Shown here: piece after piece, positions 1 through 10,204 of the stretch
Numbering within the stretch: the stretch's first letter is position 1
Layout: each line of letters begins with the position of its first letter
Origin: Rugalucina vietnamica
Taxonomy: Eukaryota > Mollusca > Bivalvia > Lucinida > Lucinidae
Length of the DNA: 64,000 nucleotides
NCBI GenBank assembly: GCA_964017185.1
Contig: OZ024878.1
Location: forward strand, 16,699,851-16,763,850
Direction of reading: 5' to 3'
Program-made: the position numbers and the translations under genes
The notes under the pieces: model-generated
The model's input: the letters and a program-made list of their open reading frames with translations, nothing else
Databases searched by the model: none
Told to the model about the DNA's origin: nothing

Positions 1-310
1 TAATCTGCATTATGGATGGTGTACGGGGAAACTTTTCAGGGTAGTAATAAAATAAATATACAAAAAGCTTTCAACCGACTCAAAACTTTGTTTATTTTCT
101 TACTTTCAATGTCATTTGTTATACATATAGTATCTAAAATTCAGGTTGAGCTACAACTTCAATGTAGGCTTCAAGCTTAAACAAAGCATATTTTATTTTA
201 AGTATGGAGTAAATGGGCTAATGAAACATACTGAGAGGACCTGCTTTAAAAAGAAAAAAAAATGTGTTTCTCGATATAGGGTCCTTGATAGCATGCAGTG
301 AATAATTATT

Positions 311-3300
311 AGGCTGCTGGCCAGAGGGTCGATTGCTCCCCCCCCCCTAGGGAATTTTGCAGACATACCCTATCTTAAAGAACAATTCAAGCTGAGTAAA
401 ATAAGAGATGTTTGCACCCTGAGCGTTGGGGCTTTATCCTGTAACAGCCTGTTACATACGTTACCTAAACAAAATTAAGAAATTATGATATGGTGTTTTC
501 AGCTACAGAAAAATGACAATTGCTTATCATTTTACTCAACTTTTTCATACTGTCTGCTTGCTGTAAGTCTATACTACACATTAAAATCGTTTGAACAAAA
601 ATTTGACCCACACTCTCTGTAACATACGTAACGTAATTTAAGATACCCTTTGAAAATACCACTTTTGAGTGATATCATTTACTTATACTGTTGCACTATG
701 CATTTTACCGAAGATATGAGATTTATTTCCATCAGCATGTTCAATTGGCAGATAGAAAAACCAAGGTTTGTTTTCGTATCATGTATATATTGCCTTTAAT
801 GAAGTATTTAGTAGCCCTACCCCCAGTTTCAAATGCGAACTATTTTATTGTAATGAACGTGAAGTATGTAAAATACTTGAAACTGGTGGATATATATCAT
901 AGTTTCTTGCTTATTTTATCATGAACCATGGCACTGAGGATCTGTAACCAAGTATCTTGGATCAAAGATTTTGATCCAGAATGTAACATATGTAACATAC
1001 ATGAAATGAATAACGAAGGGCATTGTACATAGCAGGAATGCCAGTACATGCCAATCTAATGCTCTATTCCATTAGATATTTTGTAAACATATATCTTAAA
1101 TGACAATTCAAGTTTCCTCCAATAAGAGCTGTTTGCTTTATGTACATTGGAGTATGTGTCTGTTAAAGTATGTTACATATGTTACCATAATATGTTTTAA
1201 AAATAATGATATGACAATTTTAGCATCAGAAAATAAGATTTTTATTATTCCATTCACCCATCTCATATAGTCTGCATGAAACATGTCCATTATCAAGACT
1301 AAAGTTGCTTGAGCAATGAATGATCTGACACCTATAGTGTAATGTCTGTAACATATATTAAAATAACCCTTTCAAAATTAGCATTGTGAGTGACATTGTT
1401 TTTTTTTAGTAACTGATTCCAGCTTTTTTCAAATATATGTGATTTTTACATTACCATGTTCAATGGAGGAGATAGAAAATTCCTATACTGTATATATTAT
1501 ACTAAATGAGCTATTTAGCAGTTGGACCATAGGTACTCTGTTTCATAAGCCAAACAGTTTCATAAGCCAAATATTGTATTGCTAATTACGTAAAACGTGT
1601 AAATAATCGTTTCTAATGGCTATATCTAATGTTGTTAATTATTTGTTTATATTTCATGCTTATGGAGAACTATAATTCTGAGTGGGTGTCACCAAGTATC
1701 TAGGATTAAACATCTTAATGAGGAATGTAACTTATGTAACATATATGTATGAATAAAGAATGACGTGGTCTACAGTAGATGTAAATGATGCTATTTCAAA
1801 AATAGTGTCAACACTTCACGTTTCCCTATGAATTATTTAGTTTTTGGTGTAAAACAAAACTAGAAATCTTATTTAGCTCTGATAATCATGTCTTTGGACC
1901 CCATAAATACTATTTTTAAACGTTTAGAAATCTCTTAAAAATGCAGAAAAATTAGGGTATTACTACAAAATCGTTTGTACCTGAACTGTTAATAGACCTA
2001 GAATGCTGAAAGTGGTATCAAATAAATGCGACGGCAATGGACTAATGCCCTCAGTCCTCTAAATGCATCATCTGAATTTCAGTTTTATGAATATTATTGA
2101 AAACTTTAGAAATTAGAGAAAATGCATAACAAATAAGCAGATATACCTACAAAATGATTATGTTTTTCAGCAAGCTAAAGTCTGAATGTGCTGAAAATGG
2201 CAAGGGCAATTTTCTATCATCCTTCTATAATAAAAAGTCATTTGATGAGCATTAATAAAATATAATAGTTAAATTAGATGTTGGCGATTAACCGCCGAAG
2301 AATTGAGGCGGGGTCCTTATTAAACCAGATGAATCTTGGCTACTGAAGACCTAGAGACAGCTGAAGTTGGTATCGACTGGTTGCTAAGACAATGTTTTTT
2401 AACCATATGATGTTATGAATAAATCATATGAATGTTTGTTTCATGAATTGCAACAAGAACTTCAGAAAGAGAGAAAATTTGCAGAAACGTGAAGGGGTAT
2501 ACCAACAAAGTCACTTATATCTCCACTATCAATAGCTGTCGAGTAGTCAAAATGGCATGAAATGTTACTATTTGGTCACTTTAATAATGAATTGTTGTCA
2601 TGTTATCACAAAATATATGAAGTTTTGTCATGTTGTTATGTTTACATGCCACAAAACATATGAGGTTAAAGCAAAGGTACACGCGTCCCTTTGCTGGACA
2701 CCCTTAATTTTTTGCTATTTTACCATTTTTATCAACGTTTTATGAATATCCATGAGAGTAAATCTGATATGCTTTGTAAATAAGAGCACTGGGAAATTGT
2801 GTATTGTCCAAGCAATTTTCTGATACCAATTAAGCCCTCTAAGGCTATGAGCAGTCGGGATATAAGTAATTTTGGTGGTTTATCTCTTCATTTTTTTCTT
2901 ATTTTCTCTTATTTATGAAGTTTAATTCTAATATTAGTGACCTTTATCAGATAAGAAGGTTCATATATCAGGTTACAGTGTTATAATTTATTGTCATAGC
3001 AATCATTTGATACCAGATTCAGTACAGTAGTGCTATTAGTAACCTAGACACAGGCAAATTTTGTAAGGTATACCCTTTTATTTTCCGTGATTCTTCTCCA
3101 GTCTGTAAAAATGCATTAATATTCATTAAACTTAGAATAAGTTTATTCATTTATCAGACTAGAAGACAAATTGCATAGCCCAAAGCATCAAGCTGCTACA
3201 ACTTTTATCATTCTAGGTCTATTGACATGCCAGACACTAGTAATAATGTAAGTATAAATGTTATTTTTCCGTGATTTTCCAAACTTTTCATAGTTTTTTT

Positions 3301-4517
3301 TTATATCAATATTGATAAATATGCAAATGAGATAATTTTCAAATAAACCCAAAACATCTGTAAAATTGTCAAATGGTATCACTGGTGTATAAACTATGTG
3401 CAACGATGATAGCTTGGGTCTGAAAGACGTTTTTATGGGTTTTTAATGATTTTTTGGCCATTTTAATGTTTAAATTAAAATTCACAAATATGCAAATAAG
3501 ATAATATGCATAACTTACCTTAAGATGAAACGGCTATAGTGAAGACGCTTTAAAATGAAACCAAGTTCAGTGGTCTATGAAAAGTCACAACGTATACATG
3601 ATCAATTTTGTAGGTCAAATTAACCCCATGCGGTATTGGTAACACTGTAACATTACATGAAATCTACATATAAACAACATGGCGTTACACCGTTACAACT
3701 GAGGCACATCTAGCAAATGAAAATAACACAAGCATGTCATTTTTACCTTGTACATTGGTGTTTGCAGCTGTATACTCCACAGAAACTATTACAGAAACCC
3801 TTATTTGTTTATAAATGTAAATTCGCATATTTTTGTTACATACGTTACACAAATTGAGAACCAGCTATGTCAACTTGATAAAATTATGTACCACACATAT
3901 TGCCCTTGAAGAATCTTGCAGACAAATGGTAGAATTATGGTAAAACAACCTAATATTCAATCCCAATCAAAGAATACTGCAAATATAATAAGCTGGTAAC
4001 AGTTGTTATTTTCAAATGACCGTTACACCATTACGCCCCAGCGTACAAAGTGCAAACATCTCTCATTTGAATGCAAATAACACAAACATGACATTCTTAC
4101 CTTGCACATTGATATTTGCAGATTTGTACTCCACAGAAACTATTACTGAAAACCTTATTTGTTTATAAATGTAAATTCGCATATTTTTGTTACATACGTT
4201 ACATACGTTATACAGATAGAGACCAATATATGTTAACTTGATAAAATTATGCATCCCACATATTTTCCTTGAAGAATCTTGCAGAAAAATGGTAGAATTA
4301 TGGTAAAACAACCTATTGTTCATTCTCGATCAAAGAATACTGCAAATATAATAAGCTGGTAACAGTTGTTATTTTTAAATAGCTGTTACACCGTTACGCC
4401 CCGGCGTACAAAGTGCAAACATCTCTCATTTGAATCAGAAAAGACTGCTCTTTAAGATAGACTATGTCTGCAAAATTCCCTAGGGGGGCAGGACCTTTTT
4501 CAGCCAGAAGTCTATAT
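311..4517. mobile_element. 4.2-kb non-coding element with inverted ends, in the cyclase intron
   Basis: About 110 bases at 348-465 are repeated in inverted orientation at about 4385-4482, sharing CTAGGGAATTTTGCAGACAT and GAGATGTTTGCAC. Inside the left end a unit recurs at about 720-745-base spacing (GTTACATACG at 451, GTTACATATG at 1172; ACCAAGTATCT near 947 and 1691). Inside the right end a unit recurs at 354 bases (TACTCCACAG at 3773 and 4127). The word GTTACATACGTTAC and its variants recur near both ends, like subterminal binding sites. No transposase frame is visible. Outer limits are approximate and no target duplication was settled. A non-autonomous DNA transposon is the likeliest reading. 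Confidence 0.55.
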
Positions 4518-4697
4518 ATAGAACTTAACAAAATATATCATGCAAAAATACATTATGCAATAATTGACAAATGACGTCTATGAAATTAGTTTAAATACTT
4601 TATGCAATAATTGACATCACAGTAATTAACGATATTTTATGGTGTAATTTGCTTTTGGGTTAAAAAGGTTCAATAAAACTAAATACTTCTGACTTAC

Positions 4698-4853
4698 TTT
4701 GGACCACATACACGGAATTAAAGGCCTTCTGAGTAGAAATGTATCCTGCAGATGACATCCCACTAGGTTGTGGCCCTTGAGCAATGCAGCCATACTTGTG
4801 CCCACTAAGTTTATACGAAGATTACGCTCAAAGACAATACAAAACGGAAATAC
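4698..4853 (-). CDS. Coding exon 3 of the guanylate cyclase: start of HNOBA domain
   Basis: The acceptor GCCGTTTCAG precedes base 4853 and the donor GTAAGT starts at 4697, giving exactly 52 codons (residues 214-265) in phase 0 at both ends. The exon opens with VFPFCIVFERNL, the hallmark start of the HNOBA (PAS-like) domain, and contains FLLRRPLIP, equivalent to the conserved F-x-L-x-RP stretch. The next exon is not visible. The large element at about 311-4517 occupies the following intron. Confidence 0.85.
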
Positions 4854-6818
4854 CTGAAACGGCAACAAGAATGTCTTTATATTTGTAACCGATCGAATAA
4901 AATCTTACATATTGTATGTATGCTCGTTGTTGCTTAGTGACCATATAAGTACAATGTAAGGCCTTCAGGTGGAACCCGATTTTAATAGAACAAAACTTAC
5001 CACTTATACAACACTTTTTTATTTTGAGGAATATATGGACATTTCAAAACATTACAATTCAAATTCCTTCAAAATGAAGAGGATCATATATTTTTTTCGA
5101 TGACTTAAAAAGCAACACCCCTTTGGGAATAGTCCATTTTATACAGCTTTCAAATAAGAAATATGTAAGTCATGCTGCAAATATATAAATTATGCTGAAT
5201 TTCCTATTCAGAAATATACAGATACACGAGATCTTACACGAGTGGTCATTTCATATGTAATTACAACGAGTGAAAGATTCGTTTTATCGATTTGTCTTTG
5301 AAATTTACATTGTTGATACGAACGTCGTCAATGACGTTACGCATTCCCACAGTAGTGTTAATAAACGCGTGGTCATTACACTATTTATTACATGACGTTA
5401 TCCACTGGAAAACAGAGACCTCATATGATAAAACGCTGTAGGTAAGACCATAATACTTACTGTTAAGAATGTATCACTAGTTATATGCGAATAATTAACA
5501 TTTCCTGAGAAATTTTCCTGAACAACTTTTGGCGTATATACAGAATTGTCAAAATCCAGTCGTAAAGACACGTGGCACTTGTCATCCACAAATATCTCTT
5601 CCACAATTGTAATGGTAACACTAACGTTATAAAACTGAGACGCACACTCTTTCAATTGACCGATCACATAGTGCTTAAACCCCTTGCGCTTTGACTGGTA
5701 TAAAAGAACACATCCTTCACAGTCCTCTGACGTCACAAGAAAGGAGGGGCTACATAATTGGGGATAACTGAAACGGATCATTTCATGTATGTTATCTATC
5801 CCATGTAAGAAATCACGGAAATGTCGGCCGGCCACACGCAACAAGTTTGAGTATCCATAGTTGTGACAAAAATTCACGAAACATTTTCCAAAGAAAGTCA
5901 TCCATTCGTCGTAATTTTTGTTTTTAGTCACGTGGCAACAACTCTCAGCCAATGAAATCATAATTTCATCTTTGTATGTATTGTGTGTTGTGAATACCAT
6001 GTTCTTGAGACCTGTAAAATAGAAACTGAGATAAAGATGCCTTATTTGATGCATTACCCGTGCACTGAAATTCTAACGAGGTTTGACAATATTAGAAATA
6101 GAACAAGGTCCTAAAAATGCCTTTTTCACTATTATTACAGCGCATAAACGTGTTACGAGCAATATCTCAGAAGATGCTAAACAGGCACATGACAAACAAA
6201 TGGAGTTCGTAAGTGGTCGTGGAGAGGGAAATATATATTTTGCATAACAATCAGCGACTTAATATTTCTGAAAAATACACACATTGTATCACATTCCCAT
6301 TCCTAAAATGTGTTAACATACGTGAAGCAATGTATCGGTTATCGGTTCCAGAAATCGATAGTTATATAGGAGACAGTCGGTTATCCACGAGGTTATCGGC
6401 TCGGTTGTGTAAAATCAACTCAAATGCATAGAGGCATTTAAGTCAGGGACGTCGGCAAACAGTAAATCCAAAGATGTGGGCGTACCATCTGGGGCTATTC
6501 TGTTTTATAAGAGGATTTTCATAAAAAAAATGGATACGAAAATCTATAATCACTCCTAAACATCCATTCGTCAAAAATGGGTTAAAGTTAACGATTAGTT
6601 ATTACACAATCCGTAATTGGATATGCCGCTGTATCTGCATATCCAATGATCGATTGTGTTATTAATAATCTTTTGAAGCAATTCATTTAATTGGTTATCG
6701 ACTGGTAATCGATTTCTAGATATGCTGTACCTGCGTGCTCGAGGATCTTGGCCCAGGTATCGTCCCCGAAGTCTGATGTGACGAAGAACTGTATGCTTTC
6801 CAACAACAGCCCATACAT
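4698..6818 (-). CDS. Atypical soluble guanylate cyclase, 5' part (three coding exons, 3' part outside window)
   Basis: This is the N-terminal part of a heme-containing soluble guanylate cyclase, which would make cGMP from GTP in the cytosol under control of a gas ligand. The exons are 6818-6731, 6011-5461 and 4853-4698. They join as phase 1 then phase 0, with GT donors and AG acceptors at every junction inside the model, and give 265 residues. Residues 1 to about 180 are an H-NOX domain and residues from about 212 begin the HNOBA domain. The order and spacing match the beta-type and atypical (Drosophila Gyc-88E/89D, nematode GCY-31 to GCY-37) cyclases better than alpha subunits. His105 is the proximal heme ligand by hand alignment, Pro118 is conserved, and YxSxR lies at 134-138. 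The remaining HNOBA, coiled coil and catalytic domain are not seen in the 4.7 kb down to the window edge. It could be a broken gene, but all three exons are clean. Confidence 0.87.
5461..6011 (-). CDS. Coding exon 2 of the guanylate cyclase: main H-NOX heme pocket
   Basis: The acceptor is TTTCTATTTTACAG before base 6011 and the donor is GTAAGTATT from 5460. The two leading bases complete a Gly codon with exon 1, followed by 183 codons (residues 31-213). Visible marks are FGKCFVNFC (70-78), the helix with the proximal ligand DNIHEMI (His105), YPQLCSPSF with Pro118, the heme-propionate motif YQSKR (134-138), then Tyr144 at the position equivalent to beta1 Ile145. A segment LRLDFDN (179-185) resembles the linker between H-NOX and HNOBA in atypical cyclases. 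The open frame runs past both splice sites, so a longer single-exon reading is possible but would be less conserved. Confidence 0.87.
6440..6580. repeat. Remnant of a dispersed foldback repeat
   Basis: It shares CATCTGGGGCTATTCTGTTT and the following A-rich stretch with CACTCCTAA with the hairpin element at 57,775-57,960. A third relative lies near 42,785-42,930. Here the left arm of the hairpin is degraded. Confidence 0.5.
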
Positions 6819-6860
6819 CTTGCCTTCCTTCGAGACCTTGCTGTGACACCATGCGGAACA
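6731..6860 (-). CDS. Coding exon 1 of the guanylate cyclase (coding 6818-6731)
   Basis: A pyrimidine-rich tract ending in TTTTTAG precedes base 6860 and looks like a splice acceptor, so an upstream non-coding exon probably exists. The start chosen is the ATG at 6818-6816 (A at -3), which opens with MYGLLLESIQFF, the typical H-NOX beginning. The exon ends in ...LEHA plus one base, then GTACAG as donor at 6730. The first 42 transcribed bases are 5' untranslated. They carry another ATG, at 6854-6852, in a different frame that overlaps the true start, so a regulatory upstream ORF is possible. Confidence 0.85.
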
Positions 6861-6924
6861 CTAAAAACAGAAAGGGCAATAATTTTGTACAATGTATTTA
6901 GATTAACCGTTCATCGAACCTGCA

Positions 6925-7150
6925 ACTAATCGATTTTTGGGTAACGCTTTCCAACAAAAGTCATCTTGCCTTTCTTCGACACCGTGCCGTAACAGCTGGT
7001 TGACCACTAGAAAAAAATGAAAAGGCGATACTTTGTACAAAGAGTTGAGGTTAATCGATTCGAATCCCCAACTAATCAATTATTGGATGTGCTCATCAAC
7101 GATCATAATCCTTACATCTTGTCTTTCTTCGATACCTTGCTGTGACAATG
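6925..7150 (-). pseudogene. Two decayed tandem copies of guanylate cyclase exon 1
   Basis: Two blocks upstream of exon 1 repeat its sequence at a spacing of about 150 bases. The ATG equivalents are at 6964 and 7117, against 6818 in the working exon. Each keeps the stretch around AAGGCAAGATG or AAGACAAGATG, and the nearer copy keeps an acceptor-like TTTTTTTCTAG. The nearer copy reads 12 codons and stops. The farther copy has ATG followed directly by TAA. They are degenerate duplicates rather than alternative coding exons, though use as 5' untranslated exons cannot be excluded. Confidence 0.72.
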
Positions 7151-7199
7151 TCCGGGTTACTGAGAATATACGACAGGGTGATCGCTTTGATGTATGTGT

Positions 7200-8435
7200 T
7201 TCAAACTGTAGTTCGTTTGTGACCCTACACGGAACAAAGGCAGTACGGGCCATTACGTTGCACGCTGCGAAGTTTTACTCTTGAAGGTCAACCGAGTATG
7301 AAAGCTGTATTTCTCCCACCTTCACCTTTAATGTGCCTTTTCCTGGATTATGGGACATCTGGTCAGTTTACGGTAAATATGGATTATAGCGGGTTCAAAG
7401 CCATAACTCGCTATTGCGATATTACTAAGGAACTGCGGATCCTCATTTTATCATTTTCACGAACAACTAGGCACTTCAGCTCGGCGAAATATGGCACACT
7501 CGCTTTGCTGAAACGTCCTTAGAATAGTGAAAACTGAACTTGCAAATTCCAAATATCTTTAGAAATACGGTAATATTTGTCTTAATTTAGGGCACGAGTA
7601 ATTTAGGACACAACGAAGTCACTCAAATCACAAATTATCTTTTTTGTCACGTACCTTGGAAAAATAAGTTTCATCTTGCAGAATATTGACTAGATATCCC
7701 ACAATATTTTGTTCCCTAAATCGGGCAGATTTTCGAACACTTTTCATTTTCAATCTGGCAAATCTGTTCAAGATTAACGATTAAAAAAAAATTCGTTTCC
7801 AGTTTAAGATATCCAAAAAACTTTTCATTTCTAGACTAACATACAAGAAAGACTTGAACTAATTGTGCTTCTAGATTTCTCTGTTTTCATATTAATTTGT
7901 CCATGTTTTGTATCAAGATAACTTGGATATGCTTATTTTTTCACACACTTCTGTGACACAATTTCATGTAAATTTTCTCAAGTATTTAGTTTTTATTTTT
8001 TCTCAGACTGTCGCTTTTGGTTCATTAATGCAGCCATTTTTGTGCATCCGCACTGTTTAGTGAAAACAAAAATATAAAAGGTTCGTTTTTTTCTTATAAA
8101 AGTTGTCGAATTTTCATCTAGTAACTGAATCATATAACAAAGGCTCGTTAGCGTGATTGCGAATGTCTCTTTCAGATGTGAATTATTACAACCTTGATTT
8201 ACAAAGCTTCTTTATAAGCTCTATATCATTTCTAAGACCTCCGTTTAAGATTAAAATTGTTTTCATACAGACATTGCACAAGGAAATGCAACAAAATGAT
8301 AGAAACACTCAGTTCGGAATTTCCATTTTTTATGAATTTTTTTCAGCAAAATTATCGTAGATTCATTAAATTTAGTTTTGAATGTATTAAAGTCACATAT
8401 TCTTATGTATTGAGTGTCAGTAGCTGCACAAAATA
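7200..8435. other. Unrecognised non-coding stretch
   Basis: AT-rich DNA upstream of the cyclase exon copies. Short open frames exist but none has a recognisable domain, compositional bias or splice context. A promoter for the cyclase gene may lie here, but nothing specific supports a position. Confidence 0.4.
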
Positions 8436-8439
8436 CATC

Positions 8440-8640
8440 ACGAAAACATGTCTGTGTAATGTATACCCACTGAAACCACTCTTTTATCTAGTAGGGATAT
8501 ACCTATTTTCCGTACTTTTGTCCCATTTTGTCTTGTTAGAACCGCAATCTGTGTTTGAGCAAAATTTTGAATAATCTGAACATCTTTAATTTTTCACAGC
8601 TCTAAATTTCTTTTGTATATTGCATGGACATATTTCCGCA
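8440..8640. repeat. MITE-like element, family M1 (ACATGTCCGTG ends), diverged copy
   Basis: The left end GAAAACATGTCTGTGTAATG and the right end TATTGCATGGACATATTTCC form an imperfect inverted pair. The internal words AGGGATATACCTATTTTCC and GTTTGAGCAAAA match the better copy at 56,508-56,790. Confidence 0.55.
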
Positions 8641-8689
8641 ATTGGAAACCTGATGCACTGACGCGGACAAAAACGTCTAGTATCAAGAC

Positions 8690-8775
8690 CTGTTAGTTTT
8701 TTTTTCCCATCTCGGTTTTGGATTGGGAATCTTTTTCTGACTGCGCCTTTTCCTGATCTTTGCCTACTTACCTTA
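8690..8775 (-). repeat. Fragment of dispersed repeat R3
   Basis: The reverse complement reads GGTAAGTAGGCAAAGATCAG and continues through AAAAGGCGCAGTCAG and a CGAGATGGG block. This matches the repeats that begin near 31,440, 40,178 and 47,393. Confidence 0.55.
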
Positions 8776-9316
8776 GTATCAAGACCATAACTTAGCCCTA
8801 TAATAAACAATGGACAGGTATGTTTTTTTATGAAAAAATAATTTGTAGCAATTGCGGGAGTAACCAAGCTATATTTGACAATATCAATGTACTAGCAATG
8901 ATAATGGTGATGATTATCATTGTGTTTTATTATGTAAGGTTTTGAGAAAGAACAAAAAAAACGATTTTGCAGAAACTTTGTTATGACAAAGAGACCAAAT
9001 ATGCTTAAGCTTAAAGAAGCTGTCTGCATTCATTGAAATCATTATCTGCAAGTTGTCATCGTTAAATATAGTGTAGTTGTTGTTCGAATGAGCATGCTCA
9101 TTGCCTATAAAGACCTATTATCGCATAAATGTCTGTTAAGCAAGATTTGAAAAATGTACATTGCAGCGTTTTGCGATCATTTTCGTGTTTATGACAAAGG
9201 AAATCTCAAATATTTTATATTGCAATTAATTTATCGGATTTCCGAGTTTAAATCATAATTATAATGTTTTTAAATGACTGCTTTCAATCTTAATAAAATG
9301 TCTTCCTTCTAATAAA

Positions 9317-9595
9317 AGGTGTAAGAATATAATAGGATATCACTACTATAATGTAAGAATACAATAGTAAGTTACTATCATAATGTAAGAATATAATAGG
9401 AAGTTACTACCATAATGTAAGAATACAATGTGAAGATACTACCACAATGTAAGAATATAACAGGGAGTCACTACAATAATGTAAGAATATAATAGGAAGT
9501 CATTATCATAATGTAAGAGTATAAAAGGAAGTTACTATCATATAGGAAGTCACTACCATAATGTAAGAGTTTGAAAGGAAGTTACTATCATAGAT
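9317..9595. repeat. 32-bp minisatellite
   Basis: GTAAGAATAT or variants begin at 9321, 9353, 9385, 9417, 9449, 9481 and 9513, an exact 32-base period. An irregular last copy is at 9563. The unit contains GGAAGTTACTACCATAATGT. Confidence 0.9.
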
Positions 9596-9960
9596 AAGAC
9601 ACTTCCTCGGGGAAAATGCTATATGCAGGGATGTGGGTATAATATCCAGCTCTGAGATTACACTATACGGTATACTTTTCAATAAGGTATAATTTCAACA
9701 CTGACTATGCCAGAAGGGTATGTCTTGAATGCTTAATTATACGATAGGATATGCTGTAAGTGTTCTCGGAGAAAACATGCACCCTGGATAAAAATAGTGA
9801 TGTGGCGATTTCAGAATCTAACCCCATGGTTTTGCAAAAATCTGTCATTGTGTTGTGGTTGTCTTTATCTTCCGGCCGAAAACGAAAGTAGAAATCTAAT
9901 GTTTGATCAATTTCCCGTTTGCTAGACGCTTACGACTGGAAGACGCTCATAAATAGATAT

Positions 9961-10200
9961 GGCGGCCCCCGTGGCCGAGTCACTCGATCATCTCACCGCT
10001 GTGTCTGGTGGGGGTTCAAGCCTCTCAATGGCAACATGTAAGACAAGCCAAGTTCTGCTTGCGGGTGTGCCAGGTGGTTTTTCTCGAGGTGCTCCTTTTC
10101 GCCCATCTACTGATTGGCCCGTCTCATATGAGCTGAAATAATCTTGAAAGGGACGTTAAACTGAATTAAATAAATGAAATAAATAAATAAATAATAGATA
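9961..10200 (+). mobile_element. tRNA-derived SINE (Leu/Ser-like head) with AAAT tail
   Basis: The head has an A-box-like GTGGCCGAGTCACTCG and a B-box-like GGGGTTCAAGCCTC. The body ends in GGGACGTTAAACTGAATTAA followed by AAATA repeats. A related, head-truncated copy lies at 41,077. The short open frame starting at 9959 is fortuitous. Confidence 0.75.
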
Positions 10201-10204
10201 TAAA

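Noticed and set aside
1..4690. Remaining cyclase exons (end of HNOBA, coiled coil, catalytic domain)
   Set aside because: Minus-strand frames here were inspected for cyclase motifs and none was found. The exons must lie beyond the window edge.
9959..10141. 60-codon frame beginning MAAPVAESL
   Set aside because: It coincides with the tRNA-derived head and body of a SINE.
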